The notes beneath the pieces were generated by a model. It worked only from the letters and a program-made list of their open reading frames with translations, did not search any database and was not told where the DNA came from. A stretch of DNA of 64,000 nucleotides from Planctomycetota bacterium. Its GTDB lineage: Bacteria > Planctomycetota > UBA1135 > GCA-002686595. Shown piece after piece: positions 11,368 through 20,783 of this stretch. The stretch spans positions 1 through 64,000 of the forward strand of contig JAQXEK010000010.1 in NCBI GenBank assembly GCA_029250885.1, in the 5' to 3' direction. The stretch's first letter is position 1; every line of letters starts with the position of its first letter. The position numbers and the translations under genes were made by a program.

Positions 11368-12498
11368 ATGGCAGTAACCACCAACAAGCCGCTCCACGTT
11401 CTGCACGTGTTTGCGACCTTCGTGCCCGCGGGTCCCCAGACCCGGACCGCGGGGGTGCTGGCTGCCCTGGGAACCAACTGGCGACACACGATCGTCGCCA
11501 TGGACAACTGCACGACAGCTGCGGAGATCTTGTCGGACGAGCTGGACATCACGATCCGCGATGCGCCCCCGAAAGCCGGACTCTTTAAGACGCTGCGCGC
11601 CCTGCGGGGGATGATCGAAGAGCTGCAGCCGAACTTAATCTGCACCTACAACTGGGGTTCGATCGAGACGGTAATGGCCGTGCGCTCCCTTACCGGAGTG
11701 CCGCTGATTCACCACGAGGAGGGCTTCGGCCCGGAAGAGGCATCGTCCTTCTTCAAGCGGCGCATCTGGATGCGGCGCTTTCTATTAAAGCGCGTGCCGG
11801 CTTTAGTCGTGCCTTCCGCCAACCTGGGGGCAATCGCCACGAAGCTCTGGAAGGTGCCGGGGCGCCAGTTGCACGTCGTGGCCAATGGCGTCGACATGTC
11901 GCGATTCGGTCCCGACGGTAGCAACCTGCGGGACGAGCTAGGGATTCCGCACGCGGCCGTCGTTGTTGGCTCCGTGGGGCACCTGCGGCCTGAGAAGAAC
12001 TACGCAAGGCTGATCGAGGCCTTCGCCCAGGCGAAGCAGGCATGCAACGAGGACCTGCATCTCGTGCTCGTGGGTGACGGCGTGTGCAAGGACGAGCTGG
12101 TACAGCTCGGCCGGGACCTAGGTGTAGCCACTAGCCTGCACTTCGCCGGGCACCGCGAGGATACGGCGGACAGCTACCGAACCATGGACATCTTCTGCCT
12201 GTCTTCAGACACGGAACAGATGCCCATTAGCCTGGTGGAGGCCATGGCCACCGGGGTTGCGGCCGCGAGCACCGACGTGGGCGACATCAAGCTCATGGTG
12301 CCCGAGCAGAGCAGCATGGACGTCGTCCCCCTATTGGACTGTCCAAGCGCCCTGGCTGAGCGCATTGCGGCCCTCGCCGCCGATCCTGAGGCTCGCATCC
12401 AAAAGGGCCGTGCGGCTCAAGCGAAGGCCGTCCAGGAGTACAGCTTCGAATCCATGCTAGAGGTCTACAAGGGCCTCTACGAAGGGCTGATCTTTTAG
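11368..12498 (+). CDS. GT4-family glycosyltransferase (GT-B fold)
   Basis: A 376-residue retaining glycosyltransferase. The N-terminal domain opens with HVLHVFATFVPAGPQTR, a nucleotide-sugar enzyme's first Rossmann strand and loop. In the C-terminal domain, VGHLRPEKNYARLIEAF, LVLVGDG and the acceptor-binding segment PISLVEAMATGV (the E-x7-E region) are typical of GT4. It sits 8 nt after the oxidoreductase-epimerase fusion and was probably co-transcribed with it. The enzyme would transfer a sugar from a nucleotide donor to a growing envelope glycan; donor and acceptor are unknown. Confidence 0.9.
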   Translation: MAVTTNKPLHVLHVFATFVPAGPQTRTAGVLAALGTNWRHTIVAMDNCTTAAEILSDELDITIRDAPPKAGLFKTLRALRGMIEELQPNLICTYNWGSIETVMAVRSLTGVPLIHHEEGFGPEEASSFFKRRIWMRRFLLKRVPALVVPSANLGAIATKLWKVPGRQLHVVANGVDMSRFGPDGSNLRDELGIPHAAVVVGSVGHLRPEKNYARLIEAFAQAKQACNEDLHLVLVGDGVCKDELVQLGRDLGVATSLHFAGHREDTADSYRTMDIFCLSSDTEQMPISLVEAMATGVAAASTDVGDIKLMVPEQSSMDVVPLLDCPSALAERIAALAADPEARIQKGRAAQAKAVQEYSFESMLEVYKGLYEGLIF

Positions 12499-12629
12499 AG
12501 CATACGGATCTTCGGTATGGACCGGGTGTACGGCCAATCAAGACGGGATTTCCCAGCGCAAAAGCGCTAGAATCTTCCCCTCAAAATTGTCCCAAACCGC
12601 GTGGGCATCCCCGCGCACCGAAGCCTGCC

Positions 12630-15455
12630 ATGTCCATCGATCCCGACACACACGCCCAGCAACGCGCCACCCTGCTCGAGTCCATTACCCAGCGCGCATT
12701 CGCCTACATGAATGCGATGATCTGGCAGGCCAACAACCGCAAGGACAAGGAACCCGGTGACCCCAAGGTTGGTGGTCATCCCGCCTCCTGTGCAAGCTCC
12801 CTTCATATCCTTGGCGCACTTCACCTGGTGGCTCGGGACGCCCACGACTTCATCTGCTGCAAGCCCCACGCGGCGCCGATGGATCACGCCTTTTCGCACG
12901 TGCTCGGACTCTTTCGCCACGACAACGGAGACCTGTTTACCGAGGCCGAGTCCAAGGGCGTCATGTCGCGCCTGCGCCAGTTTCCCCAGGAGCCGGGACA
13001 GCCCGTATTCCAGAGCTACCACGCACTCAAAGATCCGGACTCGTTCCATTTCCTGCCGTCGGGCTCCGTGGGCATTCCGCCGGTGGCTTCGGGCTACCTT
13101 GCCCTGGCCCATCGCTACGGTCGCGACCACGGCTACGATTTTGCGGACCGCGCCCACTACTGGAGCTTGATCGGCGACTCGGAGTTTCGCGAGGGGTCCT
13201 TGCTCGAGGCAATGCCGGACGTGGCCGAGCGTAAGCTGGGCAACGTGACATGGATCATTGATTACAACCGCCAGAACTTGGACGGCACGCGGATCCCAAA
13301 CACCAAGAGCCACGACACCCGGGACTGCGATCGCATCGAGGCTATGGCCAAGGCGAACGACTGGCAGGTTATCCAGCTGCGCCACGGCTCCTACCGTCAG
13401 GAGCTGTTTGATGGCCCTGGTGGCGCGGCGCTAAAGCACTGGATCGAGGACGTGCTACCGGACTACGACTACCAGTTGCTGCTGTTTGGACGCAACGCCG
13501 AGGCCATTCGCGACTCCGCTAGGCGTGACCACGAGGGTGCCTACAAGATTCTGGCAGACCTCTCCGACGAGGCCATATTGCGCTTCTTTTGTGACGTAGG
13601 CGGTCACGACATCATGGCCATCGCCAAGGCCATGGAAGAGGCGCGCCTCGACCCCAAGACCCCCACGATCATGATCGTCCACACGGTTAAGGGCTACGGG
13701 CTCGAGTGCTACGCCGACCCGTCTAACCACTCGGCCCTGCCCTCGAAGAAGGAGCTTGCCTCGATCCTAGAGAGCAACAACCTGACCGAGGAGGACCCCT
13801 TTGGTCTGTTCCCCGAGGGCACCGACGAGGCTGCATTCCTGCGCCACCGTGGCAGTGAACTACTCGAGGGCATGCAGGCCGTACGCGACCTGGCCCTAAA
13901 GAACAAGGAGGAGTGGCGTGCGCGCTTCCGGGAACAGGGCGGCGTGCCCGACAGTCTGGACATCGATCTGTCCCTTTACCCGATGGTAAACACCCAATGG
14001 ATGTGGGGGCAGCTCGCGTCTAAGTTGATTCGTATCGGCACCCGCGACCAGGGTGGCCCAATGATGCCCGGGGCGGACAAGGAGCTGACTGCCGACGAGC
14101 AGCGCTGGAAAATGGCTGCCGAGATGGTCGTAACCATGTCCCCCGACGTGGGCACCAGCACGAACCTTTCACCAGGAATGGACAGCCGAATCTACGGTCC
14201 CGACGACTGCGAGGGCGACGCCTGCCCCGTGCCCGGCACGGGCCGCCAGTTTGACGCTCGCCACCCGGAGCTCTTTACCGGCCAAGACGCCTGGACGCGC
14301 CACATCCGGTTTGAGATTGCTGAGGCCAACGCCATGAGTGCTGTGGGCTCCTTCGGCAAGATGGGGCTTTTCACGGGAACGCCCTTCTTCCCGATCATGA
14401 CGGTCTATGACTTCTTCATTAAGCGCGCCCTCGACCAGTTGTACTACAACCTGTACTGGGACGCCGAGTTTGTGATCCTAGGCACGCCCAGCGGCGTGAC
14501 GCTGTCCTCTGAAGGTGCTCAGCACAGCTGGAAGAGCGACATCCAGATCCCGAACTTGGTCACCTGGGAGCCCTTCTACGCTCAGGAGCTGGACTGGATC
14601 GTCTGCGACGCTATCCAACGCCATATGAGCGGCGACAACGTGGGCCGCAAGGGTGTGCTAATCCGGGCGGTGACCCGCGGCACGCGCCAGAAGGTCCTGC
14701 TCGAGAGTCTTCGCAAGCACGCCGCCTATAAGGCCGAACTGCCGGCAGGTGCGCAGCTCAAGCCCGCAGGCGACGACGGCCACGGCACAGACGAGTCTAG
14801 TCTGGCCCCCATGGCGGACGTAGACATCAACGCACGTCTACGCGAAGACGTACTCGAGGGCGCCTACTACCTGGTCGACTGGCGCGGATACGAAGGCTAC
14901 GAGCCCGGTGACAACGTGGTTCACATTTTTGCCCTCGGCTCCCTTGTCACCGAAGCTCTCGGCGCGTCCAAGCGACTCTTCGAACTGGGCATCATGGCCA
15001 ACGTGATCGTAATCACCAGCCAAGACATGCTGCTCGGTATTCAAGGCCACGGGGACGGCTACCGCCACCTCACGGAGGGCCTTGGCATCAACGCCGACCT
15101 GCACGCGGTTCCAGCTACGGGTATCAGCTCCACCGACGTGGTCTCCCTGGCCGCGCGCCGCGTCCCCATCATCGCTGTGTGCGACGGCGAAGCCGGGCTG
15201 GTGGACAACATCGGCTCGATCATCGGCGTCAAGCAGCGCACCCTTGCCGTGCGCAAGTTTTCGAAGTGCGGCCGCCCCAGCGAGGTCTACAGCCTGCAGG
15301 AGATTGACGCTGCCGCCATCGTCGACGCCTGTGGCCAGGCCCTGTCGGAGACGGCGCTCGAGGACCTGCAGCTCTCACCTGCACTTCTGCAGCAGCTCGC
15401 CGGTAAGCCGGCGGCCGCGAAAGAGGACTGGCGAGCCCTCTGGCCCCAGAGCTAG
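12630..15455 (+). CDS. Pyruvate dehydrogenase E1 component, homodimeric AceE type
   Basis: A 941-residue thiamine diphosphate enzyme related to E. coli AceE. Residues about 10-230 carry VGGHPASCASS, the conserved His and the ThDP/Mg motif that begins at GDSEF and ends at YNRQNLDG. Middle and C-terminal transketolase-like domains follow (EGAQHSWKSD near 630; GHGDGYRHLTEG near 815). It should decarboxylate pyruvate or a related 2-oxoacid and acetylate an E2 lipoyl domain. No E2 or E3 gene is in the window, so the substrate assignment rests on similarity alone. The Nudix gene begins 5 nt after its stop. Confidence 0.88.
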   Translation: MSIDPDTHAQQRATLLESITQRAFAYMNAMIWQANNRKDKEPGDPKVGGHPASCASSLHILGALHLVARDAHDFICCKPHAAPMDHAFSHVLGLFRHDNGDLFTEAESKGVMSRLRQFPQEPGQPVFQSYHALKDPDSFHFLPSGSVGIPPVASGYLALAHRYGRDHGYDFADRAHYWSLIGDSEFREGSLLEAMPDVAERKLGNVTWIIDYNRQNLDGTRIPNTKSHDTRDCDRIEAMAKANDWQVIQLRHGSYRQELFDGPGGAALKHWIEDVLPDYDYQLLLFGRNAEAIRDSARRDHEGAYKILADLSDEAILRFFCDVGGHDIMAIAKAMEEARLDPKTPTIMIVHTVKGYGLECYADPSNHSALPSKKELASILESNNLTEEDPFGLFPEGTDEAAFLRHRGSELLEGMQAVRDLALKNKEEWRARFREQGGVPDSLDIDLSLYPMVNTQWMWGQLASKLIRIGTRDQGGPMMPGADKELTADEQRWKMAAEMVVTMSPDVGTSTNLSPGMDSRIYGPDDCEGDACPVPGTGRQFDARHPELFTGQDAWTRHIRFEIAEANAMSAVGSFGKMGLFTGTPFFPIMTVYDFFIKRALDQLYYNLYWDAEFVILGTPSGVTLSSEGAQHSWKSDIQIPNLVTWEPFYAQELDWIVCDAIQRHMSGDNVGRKGVLIRAVTRGTRQKVLLESLRKHAAYKAELPAGAQLKPAGDDGHGTDESSLAPMADVDINARLREDVLEGAYYLVDWRGYEGYEPGDNVVHIFALGSLVTEALGASKRLFELGIMANVIVITSQDMLLGIQGHGDGYRHLTEGLGINADLHAVPATGISSTDVVSLAARRVPIIAVCDGEAGLVDNIGSIIGVKQRTLAVRKFSKCGRPSEVYSLQEIDAAAIVDACGQALSETALEDLQLSPALLQQLAGKPAAAKEDWRALWPQS

Positions 15456-15460
15456 CCTCG

Positions 15461-16078
15461 ATGCCAAGCGAGTCCAACCGCGGATCGGATCCAAGCGCCG
15501 CCCAAGGCGATCTGCCCCAGTTCCCACCCTACCCTGTGGCCAGCACGTCTCGGGTGTACGACTCGGAATGGTGCGCCCTTGATCGCGACGAGATTCAGCT
15601 CCCAAACGGCAAGCTCGGCGAGTACCACATCTTCCGCATCCCAAACGCGGTGGCCGTAGTTCCAGTCACGAAGGACGGCGACGTGATCATGGTCTGGCAG
15701 CACCGCCACCCCCACGGTAAAACCCATTGGGAGATTCCTGCGGGTCGGTGCGAACCCGACGAGACGCCCGAAGAGTCCGCCCTGCGCGAACTAGAAGAGG
15801 AGACCGGTCATCGCGCTGGCCAGCTGATCAAGCTGCCGGACTTTTACCCGGTCAACGGTATCAGCGACCACATGGCCCATGTCTACCTAGCCGTGGACTG
15901 CGAGCCCAACGGCACGCTGAACCTAGATGATGGCGAGCGCTTGATCGTCGCCACCAGACCCGTGGCCGAGGTCCGTGCGGAGCTTACCGGGGGTGACTTC
16001 GCCGACGGCTTCACGGCCATCGCCTTGTTCTACGCCTTCTCGAAGCTCGACAGCAATTTGAGCGCGCAGAGCGACTAA
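15461..16078 (+). CDS. Nudix hydrolase, ADP-ribose pyrophosphatase-like
   Basis: A 205-residue protein with a complete Nudix box around residues 88-110: G, five residues, E, seven residues, then RELEEETG. The layout (N-terminal beta domain, then Nudix fold) resembles ADP-ribose pyrophosphatases that hydrolyse nucleoside diphosphate sugars. It starts 5 nt after the AceE-type gene and its stop is 2 nt from the stop of the convergent patatin gene, so the two transcripts must end inside each other. The exact substrate is unknown. Confidence 0.88.
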   Translation: MPSESNRGSDPSAAQGDLPQFPPYPVASTSRVYDSEWCALDRDEIQLPNGKLGEYHIFRIPNAVAVVPVTKDGDVIMVWQHRHPHGKTHWEIPAGRCEPDETPEESALRELEEETGHRAGQLIKLPDFYPVNGISDHMAHVYLAVDCEPNGTLNLDDGERLIVATRPVAEVRAELTGGDFADGFTAIALFYAFSKLDSNLSAQSD

Positions 16079-16080
16079 GC

Positions 16081-17100
16081 TCAGAGCCCGAGCACTTCCC
16101 GGGTCGCTCGGGTGCCCTCGTCTATCAGAGCATCCCCTAGGTGGAAATCGAACAGTCCGACGCCCTCGAGGTTCGGCTCGATCAGCATCGCCGGGGGCAT
16201 GGCTTGAAACTGCGAGCGAGCTAGGTGGTGCTGCAACAGCACCACGGAGTTGTACAGCGAGTCGATCATGCCAGGACTGCGGCTGCCATCTCGAGTGCGG
16301 AACATGCCCAGCCACCTCGAGATAGACCATGAGCTGCTGATCTCTTCGGTCTCTTTAGACGAGCGTGACTCGCGGATTCCGCCCAAAAAATCCCGGGCAG
16401 CCTTGGGCACGCGCTCGTCGCCCAAAAAATTCTCCATGCGCGACTCGGACTTGGGCTTGCTGTTGCGCTTGCGAAGAACCTGGGGACGGTCAAAGCCCTT
16501 GTTGACGTTTACAGCGACCACCGGCAAGTCCATGAGCCCCCTGGCTGCCCCGATCGGCACTGGACTGGCCACGCCTCCGTCCACCATCCATTGCTCGACG
16601 CCGTCGATGATCAACCGCTTGGGCGCAAATAGCCCCGGGATGCCGAAGCTTGCTCGTATCGCGTCGACCAGGGCGCAGTCGACTAGTCGCACCTCGTCGC
16701 CACCCGCCACGTCTACCGCCACAGCGACAAAGGGCACGTCAAGATCCGCGATACGCTTAGCCCCGACAAAGCCAGAGATCATCTCCTCCAGGCGCACGCC
16801 CGCAAAAAGTCCAGCTCGGGGCAGGATAGGATCGAGGAACCGGAACACGGTGCGGCGATCCACGGTGCCCAGAAACTCGCTGAACGGCTCAAGCTCGCCG
16901 GCGCAGTACATACCCCCGATCACCGCACCGATGCTAGTTCCAGCGACGCCGCGGATTCGAAAGCCCGCCTCCTCTAAGGTCCGAATAACCCCGACGTGGG
17001 CAACGCCTCGAGCGGCGCCGCCACCTAAGGCTAGTACGATCTCAGCACCTGGCTCCAGACCACACTCGCCCAAGGGCGCCACCTGACTGTCCTTTTCCAT
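16081..17100 (-). CDS. Patatin-like phospholipase (RssA-type)
   Basis: A 339-residue serine hydrolase. The oxyanion-hole glycine-rich loop LGGGAARG (about 24-31), nucleophile elbow GTSIG (about 54-58) and the catalytic dyad aspartate in VDGGVASPVP (about 173-182) are all present. Patatin proteins cleave acyl chains from phospholipids. It lacks an obvious signal peptide, so it is probably cytosolic or peripheral, like RssA. The C-terminal third, with the Ser/Lys-rich stretch near residue 230, is less conserved. Confidence 0.92.
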   Translation of the reverse strand: MEKDSQVAPLGECGLEPGAEIVLALGGGAARGVAHVGVIRTLEEAGFRIRGVAGTSIGAVIGGMYCAGELEPFSEFLGTVDRRTVFRFLDPILPRAGLFAGVRLEEMISGFVGAKRIADLDVPFVAVAVDVAGGDEVRLVDCALVDAIRASFGIPGLFAPKRLIIDGVEQWMVDGGVASPVPIGAARGLMDLPVVAVNVNKGFDRPQVLRKRNSKPKSESRMENFLGDERVPKAARDFLGGIRESRSSKETEEISSSWSISRWLGMFRTRDGSRSPGMIDSLYNSVVLLQHHLARSQFQAMPPAMLIEPNLEGVGLFDFHLGDALIDEGTRATREVLGL

Positions 17101-17201
17101 GCCTTGAGAATACCCAGATCCGCGGCATCATCCCAAGCACCCTTGAAAGATCTGTTTACCGATCAAATCGACGTCCACCACAGCTAGGCAAGTTAAACGC
17201 A

Positions 17202-17232
17202 CCAGGGGCGCGGAATGGCTCCGCGCCCCTGG
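17202..17232 (-). terminator. Hairpin terminator after the glutaredoxin gene
   Basis: A 13-bp perfect stem (CCAGGGGCGCGGA at 17202-17214, loop of five, then TCCGCGCCCCTGG). On the minus strand it is followed by TGCGTTTAACTT, a weak U-tract, 28 nt after the grx4 stop. Confidence 0.75.
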
Positions 17233-17260
17233 CTCTGATTGCTGGAGAGAGTCGCTTGCG

Positions 17261-17575
17261 CTACTCGGCGAAGGCCGCTTCGACCTTCTTCTGCAGCTCG
17301 CCACTCTGGAAGAGCTCTTCCACGATGTCGCTGCCGCCAATCATCTCGCCGCCGACGAAGACCTGGGGCGTTGTCGGCCAACCACTGTGGGCCACGAGGG
17401 CCGGGCGGATGGACTCGTCGTCGAAGATATTCACGACGGTGAACGGCTTCTGTAGCTGGTTGACCCAGTGGAAAGCGTTCTGGGAGAAGCCACACATGGG
17501 CTGAAAGAGGGTGCCTTTGGCGAAAACAACGATCTGGTTGTTCTCAACGATTTCTTTGACGTCTTCAGGAGTCAT
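17261..17575 (-). CDS. grxD: Monothiol glutaredoxin, Grx4/GrxD family
   Basis: A 104-residue protein with the defining CGFS active site (PMCGFSQ, about residues 28-34), the thioredoxin-fold TTPQVFVGG segment with cis-proline, and GGSDI for glutathione binding. Grx4 proteins carry a [2Fe-2S] cluster shared between two monomers and glutathione, and deliver it to targets. The bolA-type gene lies 14 nt upstream in the same operon, and Grx4-BolA heterodimers are well established. Confidence 0.96.
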   Translation of the reverse strand: MTPEDVKEIVENNQIVVFAKGTLFQPMCGFSQNAFHWVNQLQKPFTVVNIFDDESIRPALVAHSGWPTTPQVFVGGEMIGGSDIVEELFQSGELQKKVEAAFAE

Positions 17576-17589
17576 AGCTTGATTTGGGG

Positions 17590-17817
17590 TCAGGGAGTTT
17601 CGGTTTTGATCTTAAGTGCGTGAATCGCGCCGCCCATGTGCTCTTTGCACGCGGCGTGGATCAGCTTGTGTTGCTCGATGAGGGATAGGCCGTTGAATCG
17701 CTCGGAGATGACGTGCACGTCAAAGTGATCGGAGGTGCCGGTCATGTCCTGGACTTCGATGTCGTCGCCCGGAAAATGGGCTTCGAGCATGTTGTGGAGG
17801 TCGTCGGTGGAGATCAT
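17590..17817 (-). CDS. BolA/IbaG family protein
   Basis: A 75-residue protein with the class II KH-like BolA fold. The conserved FNGLSLIEQHKLIHAA segment (about residues 41-56) and an invariant His in the C-terminal helix are visible. BolA proteins partner with CGFS glutaredoxins in holding and trafficking [2Fe-2S] clusters. Being the gene directly upstream of grxD in the same transcript strongly supports this role here. The short length matches the IbaG/YrbA subgroup rather than E. coli BolA. Confidence 0.93.
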   Translation of the reverse strand: MISTDDLHNMLEAHFPGDDIEVQDMTGTSDHFDVHVISERFNGLSLIEQHKLIHAACKEHMGGAIHALKIKTETP

Positions 17818-17897
17818 GGAATGGTCAGGGGTTGATGTGGGCCAAGACTCTAACGCCTACGGAAGGTTTGGGGAAGACTCCCCACGAAACTTGGCCC

Positions 17898-18914
17898 CTA
17901 GGAGCCCTGGATGATGCTGCTAAGGATCGTAAGGACGTTGGTAAGGAAGCGACCGCCCGCCTCGCTATCGACGAGTCCGACCCAGGGCTTGCCGTCGTCG
18001 CGCATCCATGCCCCACTGCGCACATATTGACGGGTGCGGTCGCCCCCATTGGATTGCGTGCGCTGCATAAGCCCCTCGTTGGCCCCCAAAATGATGACGA
18101 TGGGCTCAAAGGCGCCCTCGACCTTGGGCTTGCCAGACAGGGTGACGCGGACCTCTTCACCGTCGAATCCCATGGCCTGCGCATCAAAGAACGTAGTGCT
18201 GATGTCGGCCAGCACCAGGTTAGAAGCCTCACCGATCAGCTGTTCGATCGGGATACGCGGGGCCTCTAGGTTCTTGGCGGTGTCGCGCCAGATGCCCTTG
18301 TCGTTGGACTTCAGCACCACCGAGACCCCCGCTATATCCAGCTCGATCTGGGTAACAAGCGTGGCGTCGAAGTCTACGAGACTGGGAGCGATCCACGAGC
18401 GCGGATCGGAGGTCACTGCGCCCAAACCATTGGCCCCATAGACCCGCTGCTCGCCGCCGGCACGCAGGTAGGTCCGGGTCCCCCCTGCGCCCCGGGCCAG
18501 ATCCCCTAGCACGAAGCTCCAGGCCAAGCCGCCGGGGGCCTCTAGGCCCAGCTTCGTGCCGGTCTCGTCGGTCACACCAAAGAGCTTATGACTGCTAGAC
18601 TCCTCCGAGACCAGGGAGTCCTCGCGCAGGTTGGCCAGCACGCGCAGCATGTTGTCTACGGGGTAAGCCAAGGCCGGAAAGTCGCCGCGAGCCTCCACTA
18701 GCCAAGGAGCGTTCTTCGCCGCGCGCTTCAGGACTAGGGGGATGCCGTCGACAGGATCCTCGACGGTCAAGCGCAGGATCTGATCTGGATTGAACGCGCC
18801 GAAGGCCGCTTGGTTTCCGGAGTTGGTGACTTGGGTCTTTGCACCGAAAAAGCGCAGCACGAAGAGTGCGGCGACTAGCAGTAGCAGGCCCAGATTTGCT
18901 CGCGTGAGTGCCAT
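17898..18914 (-). CDS. DUF4340 domain protein of a Gld-type ABC cluster
   Basis: A 338-residue protein with one N-terminal membrane segment (about residues 6-22) and a long periplasmic part built from repeated beta motifs (FNPDQILRLTVED, PWLVEA, and a LG-x-E-x-PGG-like pair) typical of DUF4340. Function is unknown, but DUF4340 genes very often follow gldG-like genes, as here, with a gap of only 3 nt. It is likely an extracytoplasmic part of the same transporter. Confidence 0.82.
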   Translation of the reverse strand: MALTRANLGLLLLVAALFVLRFFGAKTQVTNSGNQAAFGAFNPDQILRLTVEDPVDGIPLVLKRAAKNAPWLVEARGDFPALAYPVDNMLRVLANLREDSLVSEESSSHKLFGVTDETGTKLGLEAPGGLAWSFVLGDLARGAGGTRTYLRAGGEQRVYGANGLGAVTSDPRSWIAPSLVDFDATLVTQIELDIAGVSVVLKSNDKGIWRDTAKNLEAPRIPIEQLIGEASNLVLADISTTFFDAQAMGFDGEEVRVTLSGKPKVEGAFEPIVIILGANEGLMQRTQSNGGDRTRQYVRSGAWMRDDGKPWVGLVDSEAGGRFLTNVLTILSSIIQGS

Positions 18915-18917
18915 GAT

Positions 18918-20783
18918 CTAGAGAACCTCTTTGGACGGCGTCTCGCCTTCGGGCACTTCAAACAGCGATCGCTTACGGGAGCGCAGGAGCCCGGGTAAAC
19001 CGACCAACAGAAGGGCCGCCAAGAGCGAGCCGCCGGTGGCCGCAGCCATGACCGAAGCGCGCCGCATGGAAGCTGCTGCTTCGGCCTCGTCTTCGGCCTT
19101 GGTGCGCATCTCGGCCTCGTCGAAGTTGACCGAGGTCGAGAGCTCCGTCAGCTCGCGCTCCATGCGCTCCTCCTCGAGGAAGTTTGTCAAGGGCCGCTCG
19201 ATCGCGGTGCGCGAACGCAGGGCGACCAGATCCTCCTCAAGCAGCATCCAATCAACGATGTTGCCCAAGAACGAGGCGCTGTAGCTGCCGAGCCCGCGGG
19301 GGTCCGGGTCGAAGAAATACCCGCTCTGGCCATCGCGCAGCCAATCCGAGTCTCCGATCACGATCACATGGGTGTCCTTACCCAGGCTGACCACGTCCTC
19401 GTCGGTCACGCTGCCATCCCACGTGGAGACCCCCATTTCCGCGTCAAAGAATTCCAAGGGCGTGGGAGCACCGGGGTACTGACCGCCCTCCACAAAGGGC
19501 GACGGTAGCTTGCCCGTGACCGAGCTAGCCATGGCGAAGGAGCTGCTGTCCGCAGCGGCGTTGAGTTCGATGGACTGGCTGCGCGTCAGGCTCGGATCTA
19601 GGACCCAGAGCGCCGGCGCATCCACGATGAAGGAACCCTCGGAGCTCTTCACCAGGTCGACACGCTCGGCCGTCTCCGGGAGGTCGCCGGGAATGATCGC
19701 CTGGGCCCAATATAAGATCAGGCCGCCGAGGCGCGCCGTAACCGGGACCGCTTCCGAGAAGCCTTCGGGCCCGATGTCAGGCCAGAAGGTGTAGTCCACA
19801 TCCGTGCGCACCTTTGTACTGGTCCCGTCGGCGGCGGGCACAGACTGAGTAATCCCGATGGAGAGGCACTTTGGATCCCAGGCGATGCCGCTCGACAGGG
19901 GAACACCCCAGGCGGCAAGGAGCATCTCAAGGCCCGTGACCCTGTGGGTTGCCTCGGTGGTCTGGTCGAGGGGGTAGATGTGGTTGTCCAAGGCAAAGAT
20001 CGCGCGGCCGCCACTCTGTAGGTATTGATCGATGGCAAATGCCGCCCGTGGGTGAAGACCCTGGGGCCGCACCACCATCAACAGGTCGATGTCCTCGGGC
20101 ACACCCTCGAACGTCGCGAGGCTGCCCATGTCCACCAGCTCGCCGGCAAGCTGCAGGGCGCGACGCGCATTCTGGAAGGTCGCCTGGCCAGGTTCGGGCG
20201 TGGCGCTCACCTTGGGACCGAACCAGCCAATCTTGGGCGTGTGCCCACGCATGAGCCGGAAGAGCTCGGATGCGAAGGCGTACTCCAAGGTCAATGGCAT
20301 CACCATGGGAAGGCTGCGCTCGGAGCCGCGGTACTTGAGTGAGACTCCCAACCAAACGTCCTGGGGCCGGCTGCCGCTGCCCGCCCGCCCGGGAACCTGT
20401 ACGGGTGAGATACCCAGGCGGATCGCCTCGAGCTTCGCTTCGCTGGAAGTGCTGGGGTCTACAAACTCCAGGCGAATGCGACCGCCCGACATGTCCTCGT
20501 AATCGCGCAGCTGGGAGACAAGCTGGCTCTTGGCGATCTGCACCTTGCCCTGCTCGGGCGAGGCCGTAAAGAAGGCGCGCACGACCAGCACATCGTCCAG
20601 CTGGGAAAGGCGCCTCTCGAGCTCGGGCGAGGCCGCGTAGAGCTGGTCCTCGGATAGGTCGCGCTTGAACGAGACGTGGCGCCGAGCCGCGTCGTTGACC
20701 AGTACAACCGCCAGGGCCAGCAGAAGAATCGAGAGTGTAGCGTTCAGCCTCTGGCTGCGCCGGCGCATAGGAGCTTGACTCAT
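18918..20783 (-). CDS. GldG-like ABC transporter auxiliary protein
   Basis: A 621-residue protein with an N-terminal membrane helix (about 11-27), a large periplasmic domain of the ABC_transp_aux type (about 30-500; features such as SPELERRLSQLDDVLVVRAFF), a predicted coiled stretch rich in Glu/Met near 540-575, and a C-terminal membrane helix near 585-605. The ATG at 20783 overlaps the stop of the permease gene (ATGA), which decides the start over a longer frame. It belongs with gldA and gldF homologues upstream; in Bacteroidota these are tied to gliding, but the family is wider. Confidence 0.87.
   Translation of the reverse strand: MSQAPMRRRSQRLNATLSILLLALAVVLVNDAARRHVSFKRDLSEDQLYAASPELERRLSQLDDVLVVRAFFTASPEQGKVQIAKSQLVSQLRDYEDMSGGRIRLEFVDPSTSSEAKLEAIRLGISPVQVPGRAGSGSRPQDVWLGVSLKYRGSERSLPMVMPLTLEYAFASELFRLMRGHTPKIGWFGPKVSATPEPGQATFQNARRALQLAGELVDMGSLATFEGVPEDIDLLMVVRPQGLHPRAAFAIDQYLQSGGRAIFALDNHIYPLDQTTEATHRVTGLEMLLAAWGVPLSSGIAWDPKCLSIGITQSVPAADGTSTKVRTDVDYTFWPDIGPEGFSEAVPVTARLGGLILYWAQAIIPGDLPETAERVDLVKSSEGSFIVDAPALWVLDPSLTRSQSIELNAAADSSSFAMASSVTGKLPSPFVEGGQYPGAPTPLEFFDAEMGVSTWDGSVTDEDVVSLGKDTHVIVIGDSDWLRDGQSGYFFDPDPRGLGSYSASFLGNIVDWMLLEEDLVALRSRTAIERPLTNFLEEERMERELTELSTSVNFDEAEMRTKAEDEAEAAASMRRASVMAAATGGSLLAALLLVGLPGLLRSRKRSLFEVPEGETPSKEVL

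Noticed and set aside
16250-17086. Long plus-strand frame opposite the patatin gene
   Set aside because: Ser/Pro/Arg-rich antisense of a gene with clear catalytic motifs.
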